Shown: positions 36,945 through 47,403 of the stretch, piece by piece | Numbering within the stretch: position 1 is the stretch's first letter | Layout of the letters: the number at the start of each line of letters is the position of its first letter | From: DYFT01 sp041695085 | GTDB taxonomy: Bacteria; Bacteroidota; Ignavibacteria; UBA10030 | Assembly (NCBI GenBank): GCA_041695085.1 | Contig: JBGFRO010000027.1 | Span: forward strand, 1-64,000 | Direction: 5' to 3' | Length of the DNA stretch: 64,000 nt | The notes under the pieces: generated by a model | Told to the model about the DNA's origin: nothing | Databases searched by the model: none | Seen by the model: only the letters and a program-made list of their open reading frames with translations | Position numbers and translations under genes: made by a program

Positions 36945-37393
36945 CGTTTATGCTTTCGGAGCTGCTTGACATCCTCAAGATCGCGCGGCCGACCGACAAG
37001 TTGCTTGTTGCGGATGAGATCTTCTCGACTGAGGAGGTGAATCTTCACTCCGCCAACCGTTTTTGTCTTTTTCCGCCTGTAGCATTCCGCGAATGATGCG
37101 CCTTCGACATAGCTGAGAATATCAATGCGGAGAGGTTGTTGACCGAACTGATGGACGATATCGGGATTCAAGAGATCCTCTCGCTTCACGCCAAGCGATC
37201 CACATCCAAACTTTTTCAGAACTGCCAGCACGCGATCTATGTTTTCCTCCGTGGGATTAATCCAGAAATCAATATCCCCTGTGAACCGAGGGTATCCATG
37301 AAAGACGACAGCATATCCCCCGATCACCAAATACTCAACTTTCTGTTCGTTGAGCAATAGTATAAACTCTTTGAAATCGCGGTCGAGTGCCAT
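36941..37393 (-). CDS. Nucleotidyltransferase-fold protein, toxin-antitoxin-like
   Basis: A 150-residue protein with the minimal nucleotidyltransferase fold: GGYAVVFHGYPRFTGDIDFW supplies the GG...D-x-D metal site, followed by RIDIL for the third acidic residue. Such proteins occur with small partners and are discussed as AbiEii/MNT-type toxin or antitoxin nucleotidyltransferases. The start MALDRDFKEFILLLNEQKVEYL matches homologues. Its first 59 nt overlap the 3' end of the small partner gene in another frame, and its stop overlaps the gatB start. Activity and targets are unknown. Confidence 0.8.
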   Translation of the reverse strand: MALDRDFKEFILLLNEQKVEYLVIGGYAVVFHGYPRFTGDIDFWINPTEENIDRVLAVLKKFGCGSLGVKREDLLNPDIVHQFGQQPLRIDILSYVEGASFAECYRRKKTKTVGGVKIHLLSREDLIRNKQLVGRPRDLEDVKQLRKHKR

Positions 37394-37562
37394 AAGTGAG
37401 ACGAATGTATTGGCGCCGTAATTCTTCCAACGCTTTCATACGATCGAGGATAGATTTCCCGCGCCAGTACTCTGCATCGTCCGGCTCTTTTCCTCTTCGA
37501 TAAACCCTCACAACTCGCACAATCCTTGAGGTCCTCTTCTTTTTCTTTTTCTGCCGTGGCAT
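37335..37562 (-). CDS. Small conserved partner of the nucleotidyltransferase
   Basis: A 75-residue, very basic protein: a lysine-rich start (PRQKKKKKRT), then VRVYRRGKEPDDAEYWRGKS, MKALEELRRQYI and a PRFQRVYTIAQR ending. From memory, this layout recurs in small proteins encoded next to such nucleotidyltransferases. The function is unknown; an antitoxin or adaptor role is plausible. The gene starts 5 nt after the sucC stop and ends 59 nt inside the nucleotidyltransferase frame. The overlapping part encodes the conserved PRxQRVY stretch, so the overlap is real coding in both frames. Confidence 0.72.
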   Translation of the reverse strand: MPRQKKKKKRTSRIVRVVRVYRRGKEPDDAEYWRGKSILDRMKALEELRRQYIRLTYGTRPRFQRVYTIAQRTES

Positions 37563-37566
37563 CGTT

Positions 37567-38730
<1,164 letters not shown>

Positions 38731-38785
38731 GCGTTCTCCTGAATGCTGCTTATCGAGAGGAAGCCGAAACTGTCCAACGGACAGC

Positions 38786-40342
38786 TCACTTCACTTTTTC
38801 CGATATGGATTTTGCCTGTAAGAACAACAACAGATAATCGCGCCCGCCCGCTTTCGAATCGGTGCCCGACATATTGAAACCGCCGAATGGGTGCACACCC
38901 ACCAACGCTCCCGTAATCTTCCGATTGATGTAGAGGTTGCCAACGTGGAACAGCTTCTTCGCCTTCTCAATTTTCTTCCGGTTCTTCGTCCACACGCCGC
39001 CCGTGAGACCGAATTCCGTGTTATTTGCTACATCAAGTGCGTGATCGAAGTCCTTCACGTTGATGACGGCAAGCACCGGACCAAAAATCTCCTCCTGTGC
39101 GATTGTTGCCTTCGGATCAACCTCGGCAATAACCGTCGGCTGAATGAAGTATCCTTCGCCCTCGGCACGACCACCGCCGGTGATCAGCCTCCCACCTTCT
39201 CGCTGCGCCGTTTCGATAGAGCCGAGGATCCTCCGCAACGATCCCTCGTTGATAACAGGACCCATATAGTTCGAGGGATCATCGGATGATCCTACGCGGA
39301 TCTGCTCCACCTTTGCTTTCAGCTTTTCCAGGAACTGATCATACACTTTTTCCACAACGAGCGCGCGCGAGGCCGCGGAACATTTCTGTCCCTGAAACCC
39401 AAAGGCCGAAACAACCGTTGCCTGCACCGCAGCATCAAGGTCGGTTTGATCATCGATGATAATCGAATCTTTGCCCCCCATCTCGGCAACGACGCGCTTC
39501 AACCATTTCTGTCCCGGTTGGACCTTCGCTGCCAATTCATAGATGTGCGTCCCGACTTCTTTCGATCCGGTGAATGAAACAAATCGCGTCTCGGGATGCG
39601 CAACCAGCACATCCCCCATCGCTCCACCAGAGCCAGTAACGAAGTTGAGAACGCCATCGGGTAACCCAACCTCGCGCATGAGATTGAAGAACATCCAGCC
39701 CGTGAGCGGTGAATCGCTCGAAGGCTTCAAGACGACTGTGTTACCGGTGACGACTGCTGCGGATGTCATACCGGTGAGGATCGCCAGTGCGAAGTTCCAG
39801 GGCGGAACAACAACACCCACACCGAGCGGGATGTAGACGAGTTCGTTCTTTTCACCAGGAATCTTAATCAGCGGCTGTTTTGCAGCATATCGAAGCATCT
39901 CGCGCCCGTAGAATTCGAGAAAGTCGATCGCTTCGGCAGTATCCGCATCCGCCTCAGGCCAAGTTTTACCAACCTCGTAGATCATCACCGCACTGAACTC
40001 ATGCTTTCGTTTCCGCATGGTCTTCGCGGCTTGAAAAAGATAGTCGGCCCGCTTTTTGGGATCGACAAACTTCCATTCCTCAAACTTCGCGGCAGCAGTT
40101 TCAATGGCTTTGTTCGCCAGGGCCGCATCAGCTTTCTGAAAGACCCCGACGACCTCTGAAGGTCGGGAGGGGTTGTATGAATTCAACTTCTCCGGTGTGT
40201 GGATCTCCTCCCCGCCGATGACGAGCGGATACTCTCGACCGAGCATCATCTTCACGCGCGCGAGCGCTTGCTCCATCGCTTTGCGGTTGGCAGGCCTGGA
40301 AAAGTCGGTTAACGGTTCATTTTTGAACGGTTTGAGTGCCAT
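38786..40342 (-). CDS. pruA: L-glutamate gamma-semialdehyde (1-pyrroline-5-carboxylate) dehydrogenase
   Basis: Oxidises glutamate semialdehyde to glutamate, the last step of proline (and arginine) degradation. The 518-residue ALDH4/RocA-type enzyme has VVPPWNFALAI, FTGSKEVGT, general base E287 (VVAEMGGKDSI), catalytic C321 (FGFQGQKCSAASR) and the C-terminal HPFGGFNMSGTDSKAGG. No proline dehydrogenase gene or domain is present nearby. It lies 55 nt upstream of sucC. Confidence 0.95.
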   Translation of the reverse strand: MALKPFKNEPLTDFSRPANRKAMEQALARVKMMLGREYPLVIGGEEIHTPEKLNSYNPSRPSEVVGVFQKADAALANKAIETAAAKFEEWKFVDPKKRADYLFQAAKTMRKRKHEFSAVMIYEVGKTWPEADADTAEAIDFLEFYGREMLRYAAKQPLIKIPGEKNELVYIPLGVGVVVPPWNFALAILTGMTSAAVVTGNTVVLKPSSDSPLTGWMFFNLMREVGLPDGVLNFVTGSGGAMGDVLVAHPETRFVSFTGSKEVGTHIYELAAKVQPGQKWLKRVVAEMGGKDSIIIDDQTDLDAAVQATVVSAFGFQGQKCSAASRALVVEKVYDQFLEKLKAKVEQIRVGSSDDPSNYMGPVINEGSLRRILGSIETAQREGGRLITGGGRAEGEGYFIQPTVIAEVDPKATIAQEEIFGPVLAVINVKDFDHALDVANNTEFGLTGGVWTKNRKKIEKAKKLFHVGNLYINRKITGALVGVHPFGGFNMSGTDSKAGGRDYLLLFLQAKSISEKVK

Positions 40343-40519
40343 GGGGGAATTTCCTTATAGAGCAAGAGAAGGGGAAAACCGAAAGACGGTGCAGAATATA
40401 CAAAGATTTTGGAATTGCCAGAAGGGGAATTTTGAGATGACCATCCGAACAATCCTCGTTGCGAGGTTGAATGCGTTGCTCGACCGTCAGAGGCAAGTTA
40501 CAACTTGTCACAGCCGGAA

Positions 40520-43378
40520 TCAACGTACAATCGCCCGCACTACGGCATCGTGTACGCGGGGCCGAACCTGAAAGATCTTTGTCGAATTTCGCGTCGGGTG
40601 TACACGGTTCGTCAATAAGATGACGATGAGTTGCCGCTCCGGATCAGCGGCAACTGAAGTTCCCGTAAAACCCGTGTGTAAGAATGTCCTCTCGGACAGG
40701 AGGGTTCCTGCCCACGAACGGCGCGGGTCTTTTGTATCCCAGCCAATGCCGCGCGTGCTCATGGACGAATGCCTCCGCGTAAACAAACGGACGGTAGTTT
40801 CATTCAAGTAACGCTTTCCACCATACGTCCCCCCGTTTAATAGCATCTGCATAAAAACGGCAAGATCGCCCGCGGTGGAGAAGAGTCCGGCATGCCCCGA
40901 GGCACCGCCGAGCGTCGCGCAATTCTCATCGTGCACCTGGCCTCGCACCGGAATTGGCGATTTGCGCCAGAGGGTGTCGATTTCCGTCGGAGCGATCCAC
41001 TGATGAAGACGAGCCGGTGGGTTGTACATCGTGCTCCTCATTCCTAACGGCTTGAAAAAGACCGAGTCAACGTAATGATCGAGTGTCGTGCCGGTCACTT
41101 GTTCGATCACTTTACCCATCGTGATGAGTCCAAGATCGCTGTAGACGGTCGTGTCCCCCGTTCGAAACGCTAACGGCGTTGCGTAGATCGAATCGAGCAC
41201 ACATTGAGGCGTTGAACAGAACTCATAGAACTTTCGCCATGCGGGTAAACCACTGTTGTGGACCATCAAATTCTCAAGCGTGATTTTTTCTTTTCCATGT
41301 TGCCCGAACGGCGGAATATACTTTACAACGGGATCCTTCAATTCCATCTTTCCCTCATCCACCAGTCGCATCACAGCGCTCGTCGTGGCAATGACTTTTG
41401 TGACTGAAGCGAGATCATAGATCGTTCCCACCGTCACCCGCTTGGAATACGGAGCGTAGTCGTATGCACCGTACGCCTTCTGATGAACGATCACTCCATT
41501 CTTTGCTACGAACAGTACCCCTCCAGGAAACGCGGAATCCCGAACGGCGGCCTCCATAACTTCGTCGACCGCATCAAATCCTGTCCGACTCATACCGACT
41601 TCCTCCGGCACTCCAACGCGCAACACCTGCTTCTCGTACAGCACACCCTCCCCAAATTTGTACACTCCCGGAATCGTGATGGGCAACTTACCGCGGGCTG
41701 GCGACTCAGCGAACAGCACCTCCACCATCGCTCGTTGCATCACTTCAGCATCCGAATACCCGCACACGTACGTCTCTCCATTCGGAAAGTCCATCACCAC
41801 ATAGGGATTACCGAAGGAGATCATCACGTGCGGCTTGCCGGTTTTGATGAGGTTCGTGATGAATTCTTGAAACTGCTTCGGAAGGAAGCCGGACATCTCG
41901 CCCGATCGCATCGAGAGATGAAGTTGAATGATCAGCACGTCCGCAAGTGCGACCCTCGACATCGTCGTTTCGTACTCGAGCTTGTTACTGCGCGGATCGA
42001 TCCGTGCAAGCTCGGTCCGCGGAAACCGCTCTTGCAGATGCGAATAGAACAACCGTCCTTCCGATGGATCCTCCGTACCGGCAATGACGATATTCAGATA
42101 CCGGCGGGAATCGGTCCTTGCCAAGGGGAGGATTCCGCTCTTGTTCCCCAGTACCGTCACTGCATCTCGTGCGATCGTGAGAGCGAGGAGTTGATGCTCC
42201 ACCGTGTTGACGCGGGTTCCGATGTTCTCGATATCGACGAACCGATTCTTGTGAAGGCCGAGTTGCTCTTTTATCCTCAAGATTTTTCGAACTGACCGTT
42301 CGATGCGCTCCTCGGTCAGCTCTCCCCGCCGCACTGCAGAAATGATCGCCTCAACGGCAACATCGGCATCCACGGGCATCAGGATGAGATCGGTTCCTGC
42401 TTTGAGTGCGAGAACCGCCGACTCACCTGGCTCAAATTTCGTCGAGACACCCCGCATGCTCATGGCATCGGTAACGACCAGACCGCTGAATCGCATCGCG
42501 TCTTGAAGCAGCTTCGTGGTTATCGCATGCGAAACGGTGGCCGGTAGTCCGGTTGCAGTGTCGAGCTTCGGCACAGCAATGTGCCCCACCATAACGGAAA
42601 CTACCCCCGCCTCAAATGCTGCTCGGAAAGGTGCAAGCTCTACGCTGTTGAGGCGCGATTCGTCAAACGGGAGCGTCGTCAGGCCAAGGTGCGTGTCCAC
42701 GTCCGTATCGCCATGACCCGGGAAGTGTTTGACAGTGGCAATCATGCCCCCTTCCTGTGTTCCGCGAACAAAAGCTGCCCCCATCTCGTTCACCAACTTC
42801 ACATCGTCGCTGAACGAACGGGTGTTGATGACGGGATTTTTCGGATTGTTGTTGATGTCGACCGTTGGAGCGTAGTTTTGGTGGACGCCGAGCGCCCGAC
42901 CTTCCACCGCCGTGACACGCCCCACCTCATAGGCATACTTCGGATTGCGCGTTGCCCCAATCGCCATTGCCCGCGGGAATGTGGTCGTGTACCGCACACG
43001 CATTCCTACTCCATACTCGAAGTCTCCGGAAATCAACAACGGGATCTTGGCGAGACGCTGCAGTTGGTTGATTTGCACGGCGTATTCATAGACATCACCG
43101 ATAGAAAAGATGAGTCCGCCGAGATGTCGTTTCGTCAACAGCCGCTGCAGTTCGCGCCACTCTTCGGAGTCGTGTGGAAAATAACGCCCCGGCGTCCAGA
43201 CGAAAACAAGTTGGCCGACCTTCTCGGCAAGCGACATCGATTTCAGTGTGGACTCTGTCCAGCTTCCCTGATCTTTCAGCTGAGCAATGGAGTCGCCACC
43301 GTTTGGATTGGTGAGACCCATCACGACAACGAGAAGACCGGCGATCACGTAACGAGACTTGGAAAAATCTACTTGCAT
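40520..43378 (-). CDS. NagZ-like GH3 beta-N-acetylhexosaminidase fused to a class C beta-lactamase-type domain
   Basis: A 952-residue exported protein: hydrophobic signal segment (about 10-22), GH3 domain (about 45-375) with NagZ's KHFPGHGDT (217-225) and nucleophile D304 in VTDAMSM, a GH3 C-terminal-like domain (about 400-575), and a serine beta-lactamase/transpeptidase-like domain (about 600-950). The last has SVTK (S658, K661), Y746 in YSD and HTG at 901-903. It should release N-acetylglucosamine from cell-wall fragments in the periplasm; the second domain may act as amidase, peptidase or esterase. The AmpG gene lies 74 nt upstream. The domains are in one frame with no sign of a sequencing artefact. 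Confidence 0.9.
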   Translation of the reverse strand: MQVDFSKSRYVIAGLLVVVMGLTNPNGGDSIAQLKDQGSWTESTLKSMSLAEKVGQLVFVWTPGRYFPHDSEEWRELQRLLTKRHLGGLIFSIGDVYEYAVQINQLQRLAKIPLLISGDFEYGVGMRVRYTTTFPRAMAIGATRNPKYAYEVGRVTAVEGRALGVHQNYAPTVDINNNPKNPVINTRSFSDDVKLVNEMGAAFVRGTQEGGMIATVKHFPGHGDTDVDTHLGLTTLPFDESRLNSVELAPFRAAFEAGVVSVMVGHIAVPKLDTATGLPATVSHAITTKLLQDAMRFSGLVVTDAMSMRGVSTKFEPGESAVLALKAGTDLILMPVDADVAVEAIISAVRRGELTEERIERSVRKILRIKEQLGLHKNRFVDIENIGTRVNTVEHQLLALTIARDAVTVLGNKSGILPLARTDSRRYLNIVIAGTEDPSEGRLFYSHLQERFPRTELARIDPRSNKLEYETTMSRVALADVLIIQLHLSMRSGEMSGFLPKQFQEFITNLIKTGKPHVMISFGNPYVVMDFPNGETYVCGYSDAEVMQRAMVEVLFAESPARGKLPITIPGVYKFGEGVLYEKQVLRVGVPEEVGMSRTGFDAVDEVMEAAVRDSAFPGGVLFVAKNGVIVHQKAYGAYDYAPYSKRVTVGTIYDLASVTKVIATTSAVMRLVDEGKMELKDPVVKYIPPFGQHGKEKITLENLMVHNSGLPAWRKFYEFCSTPQCVLDSIYATPLAFRTGDTTVYSDLGLITMGKVIEQVTGTTLDHYVDSVFFKPLGMRSTMYNPPARLHQWIAPTEIDTLWRKSPIPVRGQVHDENCATLGGASGHAGLFSTAGDLAVFMQMLLNGGTYGGKRYLNETTVRLFTRRHSSMSTRGIGWDTKDPRRSWAGTLLSERTFLHTGFTGTSVAADPERQLIVILLTNRVHPTRNSTKIFQVRPRVHDAVVRAIVR

Positions 43379-43452
43379 AACGATCTCAACAAAGTTTGGT
43401 GTAAGAAGTGTTTGCAGTGAACAATCCTCGAGTCCACTTCCCGGCCAAGAGG

Positions 43453-44754
43453 TTACAATTTGTTTTCTTTCTTTCCGAATTCGGGGTCAACGTCCACGAG
43501 CTTCGCCACAATGAAACCGGGAATGGTCGCGAGACAAACCCAGACGAAGAACTGTTGATATCCCAACTGTTCCTGCAACCATCCGCTGAACATACCGGGG
43601 ATCATCATCCCTAACGCCATAAATCCCGTGCAGATAGCGTAGTGCGCCGTTGAATGTTCGCCCCGTGCAACGTAGATCATATACAGCATATACGCGGTAA
43701 AGCCGAAACCATACCCGAACTGCTCTAATGCCACAGCTGCGTTGACAAGGAGAAAATTCTCCGGTTGGACGAACGCGAGATAAACGTACACCAGATCCGG
43801 AACGTTAATCGACAAAACCATCCACCAGATCCAGAACTTCAGACCTTTCTTCGATGCCGCCATGCCGCCAAGAATTCCGCCGAGCGTGAGAGCGATGACG
43901 CCGACCGTACCATACACGAATCCAACCTCGCTCGTAGACAATCCTAATCCCCCCACCTCCCGCGGATCGAGCAAAAAGGGTTGCGCGAGCTTCACCAGTT
44001 GGGCTTCGGCAAAGCGGTAGAGCAGCAGAAACGCGAGGACGTAACCGATTTTCTCTTTCTTGAAAAACGAAACGAAGGTCTTGAGAAACTCTTGAAGAAA
44101 GTTGCGCGATCCTTCTCCGGCGGGACGATCGCTTACCGGATACGGCAGGACGAATTTGTGATAAGCGAAGAAAGCAATGAACATGCCGGCAAGGACGAAG
44201 AACGTAATCGACCACGCCAGTGGAATGTTTCCAGCTGAACCGAGGATGTCGCTCGTCTCGAAAAATCCCGCCAGCATCACGAGGAGACCTTGACCCGTGA
44301 TCATCGCGATGCGATAGAAGGTGCTGCGTATTCCGACAAAGAATGACTGGTCTTTCTCGTTGAGCGAGAGAATGTAGAATCCGTCCGCCGCTATATCGTG
44401 CGTCGCCGAGGCAAACGCCATCAGCCAAAAGATCGCCAACGTGTATTGGAAGAATGAGGGAAGTGGTAAAGTGAGAGCAACAGCGGCAAGTCCCCCTCCC
44501 ACAAACAGCTGCATGGTAACCGTCCAGAAGCGCTTCGTCTTCAGGATGTCGACAACCGGACTCCACAGCGGCTTGATGACCCAGGGGAGATACAACCAGC
44601 TGGTATAGAAAGCGATCTCTTCGTTTGAAATTTCCAGCCGCTTGTACATGATAACGGAGACGGTCATCACCACGACGTAGGGAATGCCTTGGGCAAAGTA
44701 GAGCGACGGAACCCAGAGCCATGGATTTCGATACGTCACACGCTGTGTTGTCAT
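43453..44754 (-). CDS. ampG: AmpG-family muropeptide permease (MFS)
   Basis: A 433-residue transporter with about 12 membrane spans. It starts with NPWLWVPSLYFAQGIPYVVV and has SWLYLPWVIKPLWSPVVD and ATHDIAADGFYI, all typical of the AmpG/PAT branch of the major facilitator superfamily. AmpG imports GlcNAc-anhydroMurNAc peptides released during wall turnover. Its position directly upstream of an exported NagZ-like fusion and downstream of a SpoIID-domain protein supports a cell-wall-recycling role. The exact substrate (disaccharide peptide or free sugar) cannot be read from sequence. Confidence 0.9.
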   Translation of the reverse strand: MTTQRVTYRNPWLWVPSLYFAQGIPYVVVMTVSVIMYKRLEISNEEIAFYTSWLYLPWVIKPLWSPVVDILKTKRFWTVTMQLFVGGGLAAVALTLPLPSFFQYTLAIFWLMAFASATHDIAADGFYILSLNEKDQSFFVGIRSTFYRIAMITGQGLLVMLAGFFETSDILGSAGNIPLAWSITFFVLAGMFIAFFAYHKFVLPYPVSDRPAGEGSRNFLQEFLKTFVSFFKKEKIGYVLAFLLLYRFAEAQLVKLAQPFLLDPREVGGLGLSTSEVGFVYGTVGVIALTLGGILGGMAASKKGLKFWIWWMVLSINVPDLVYVYLAFVQPENFLLVNAAVALEQFGYGFGFTAYMLYMIYVARGEHSTAHYAICTGFMALGMMIPGMFSGWLQEQLGYQQFFVWVCLATIPGFIVAKLVDVDPEFGKKENKL

Positions 44755-44865
44755 GTCGTTTTCAAGTTTGTTGAGGGGGTTGCAACAGAGTGATTCGTTT
44801 GTCCGAAGTCACAACCGTGCAAGAGCTGGTTCCAAACGTTCGTTCAATCACTGTTCGATCAAACT

Positions 44866-46200
<1,335 letters not shown>

Positions 46201-46322
46201 GGTGGGTGACTCGTGTACCGCAGTTCACAATGCAGAGAAACGTCGCATAGAAACAAACGGGAAGCCCTTCTCCGTGTCACTCTGTGTATTCGTCTTCGAT
46301 CAGCAAAGGCTCAAGTGACGGT

Positions 46323-47354
46323 TTATCTTTCACTCATCAAAACAATCTGAACGATCCGGTGCGTCTGCTCCGGCTCGATCGTCACTTCTCGGAGGATTTC
46401 GCTTATCAAAACACCGTCGATACCGAGATAGTCTTTCTCGAGGGGTGTGATGACCAGTCCTCCGATGTCGACCGCGGCGGGACTGACCAAAACTTTCTTC
46501 TCCCCTTCTTCAAAGTAGACCCGCGGCCGATGCCTGCGCCTCGGAAAGAGGATCAATCGATAACAACCATCCCTGAACGAGCACAGAACATTCATCATCG
46601 GCTCTTCTTCTTTTGTTTCCAGCACCTCCCGCATGGCGGAGACTGTCCCTCGCAACGTGTCGCCGAGTCGCGTTCGGTCATCCGATTTAAGCAGAATCAC
46701 TTCTCTTCCATATTTCCTCATCGTCGAAAGTCGTACTCCCCCTATCTCACCTCTCTCCTCTGCATACTTTCCGGTCGCAGCGTCTTGCTCGACCGGTATG
46801 GAACCGATCGGGCTTGCCTGAAAATGCATGTGATCGGGCGCCGACGCCCCGCACTTCGGTCCGTTATAGAACACAGTAAAGTGAGGACCTAACCGCTCAG
46901 CAAGGTACAGAAACCCATCGATGTTCGCTTCGAGATTTTGCGGTGTATGCCGAACGTGCGAAATAGTGAAGTGTTGATGAAAGATCGGTGCCGGATTGCA
47001 CAAGATCAGAAACTCATCGTCAACGAGAACCCCCCGTTGTTCCGGAGGGAGGTGATCGACGCACAAAAAGCACCTCCGTTCACCAATCGACTTTGCGTCC
47101 ACCTTCGCTGACGTGTTGATGATACGGCCCGGATTGAATTGCAGCGTCACTTCAAATCCTCCACACGATACGCGCCGTTGCCGCACCGATGAAAGCGACG
47201 CCACCCCCGCCTTCAACCGAGGCCACGAACTTGCCTGTTGTTCGAAGAGTTGAATTGCAAGCTGAGAGAGAGTCCGTTGCTCCTCACCCCTGCGATAGAC
47301 GGCAAAGAGACGTTCGAGCGCCACCGGCGCAGAGTATTCCGTGTGGAAGGACAC
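46323..47354 (-). CDS. DUF4922-type protein of the HIT/GalT nucleotidyltransferase superfamily
   Basis: A 343-residue cytoplasmic protein. A CFLC zinc-type motif (residues 95-98) precedes NPAPIFHQHFTISHVRHTPQ. Then comes FYNGPKCGASAPDHMHFQA, where HMHFQ is the HxHxQ catalytic motif of the HIT superfamily (GalT, Ap4A phosphorylase, GDP-galactose phosphorylase). The His would form a nucleotidyl-enzyme intermediate. I infer a sugar-phosphate nucleotidyltransferase or nucleoside-diphosphate-sugar phosphorylase. The start is a GTG at 47354. It follows the glycosyltransferase by 49 nt and is in line with a sugar kinase. Confidence 0.8.
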   Translation of the reverse strand: MSFHTEYSAPVALERLFAVYRRGEEQRTLSQLAIQLFEQQASSWPRLKAGVASLSSVRQRRVSCGGFEVTLQFNPGRIINTSAKVDAKSIGERRCFLCVDHLPPEQRGVLVDDEFLILCNPAPIFHQHFTISHVRHTPQNLEANIDGFLYLAERLGPHFTVFYNGPKCGASAPDHMHFQASPIGSIPVEQDAATGKYAEERGEIGGVRLSTMRKYGREVILLKSDDRTRLGDTLRGTVSAMREVLETKEEEPMMNVLCSFRDGCYRLILFPRRRHRPRVYFEEGEKKVLVSPAAVDIGGLVITPLEKDYLGIDGVLISEILREVTIEPEQTHRIVQIVLMSER

Positions 47355-47403
47355 CAGTTACGACGCAATCAATTTGCGAATGAGGGAAGCCATGTCAGGT
47401 TCC

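Noticed and set aside
36075..37040. 321-codon plus-strand frame opposite gatB
   Set aside because: Antisense to conserved gatB coding sequence and without own motifs.
40520..43378. Possibility that the GH3-beta-lactamase fusion is two genes joined by a sequencing error
   Set aside because: There is one continuous frame, with an intact linker domain and complete active-site motifs on both sides.
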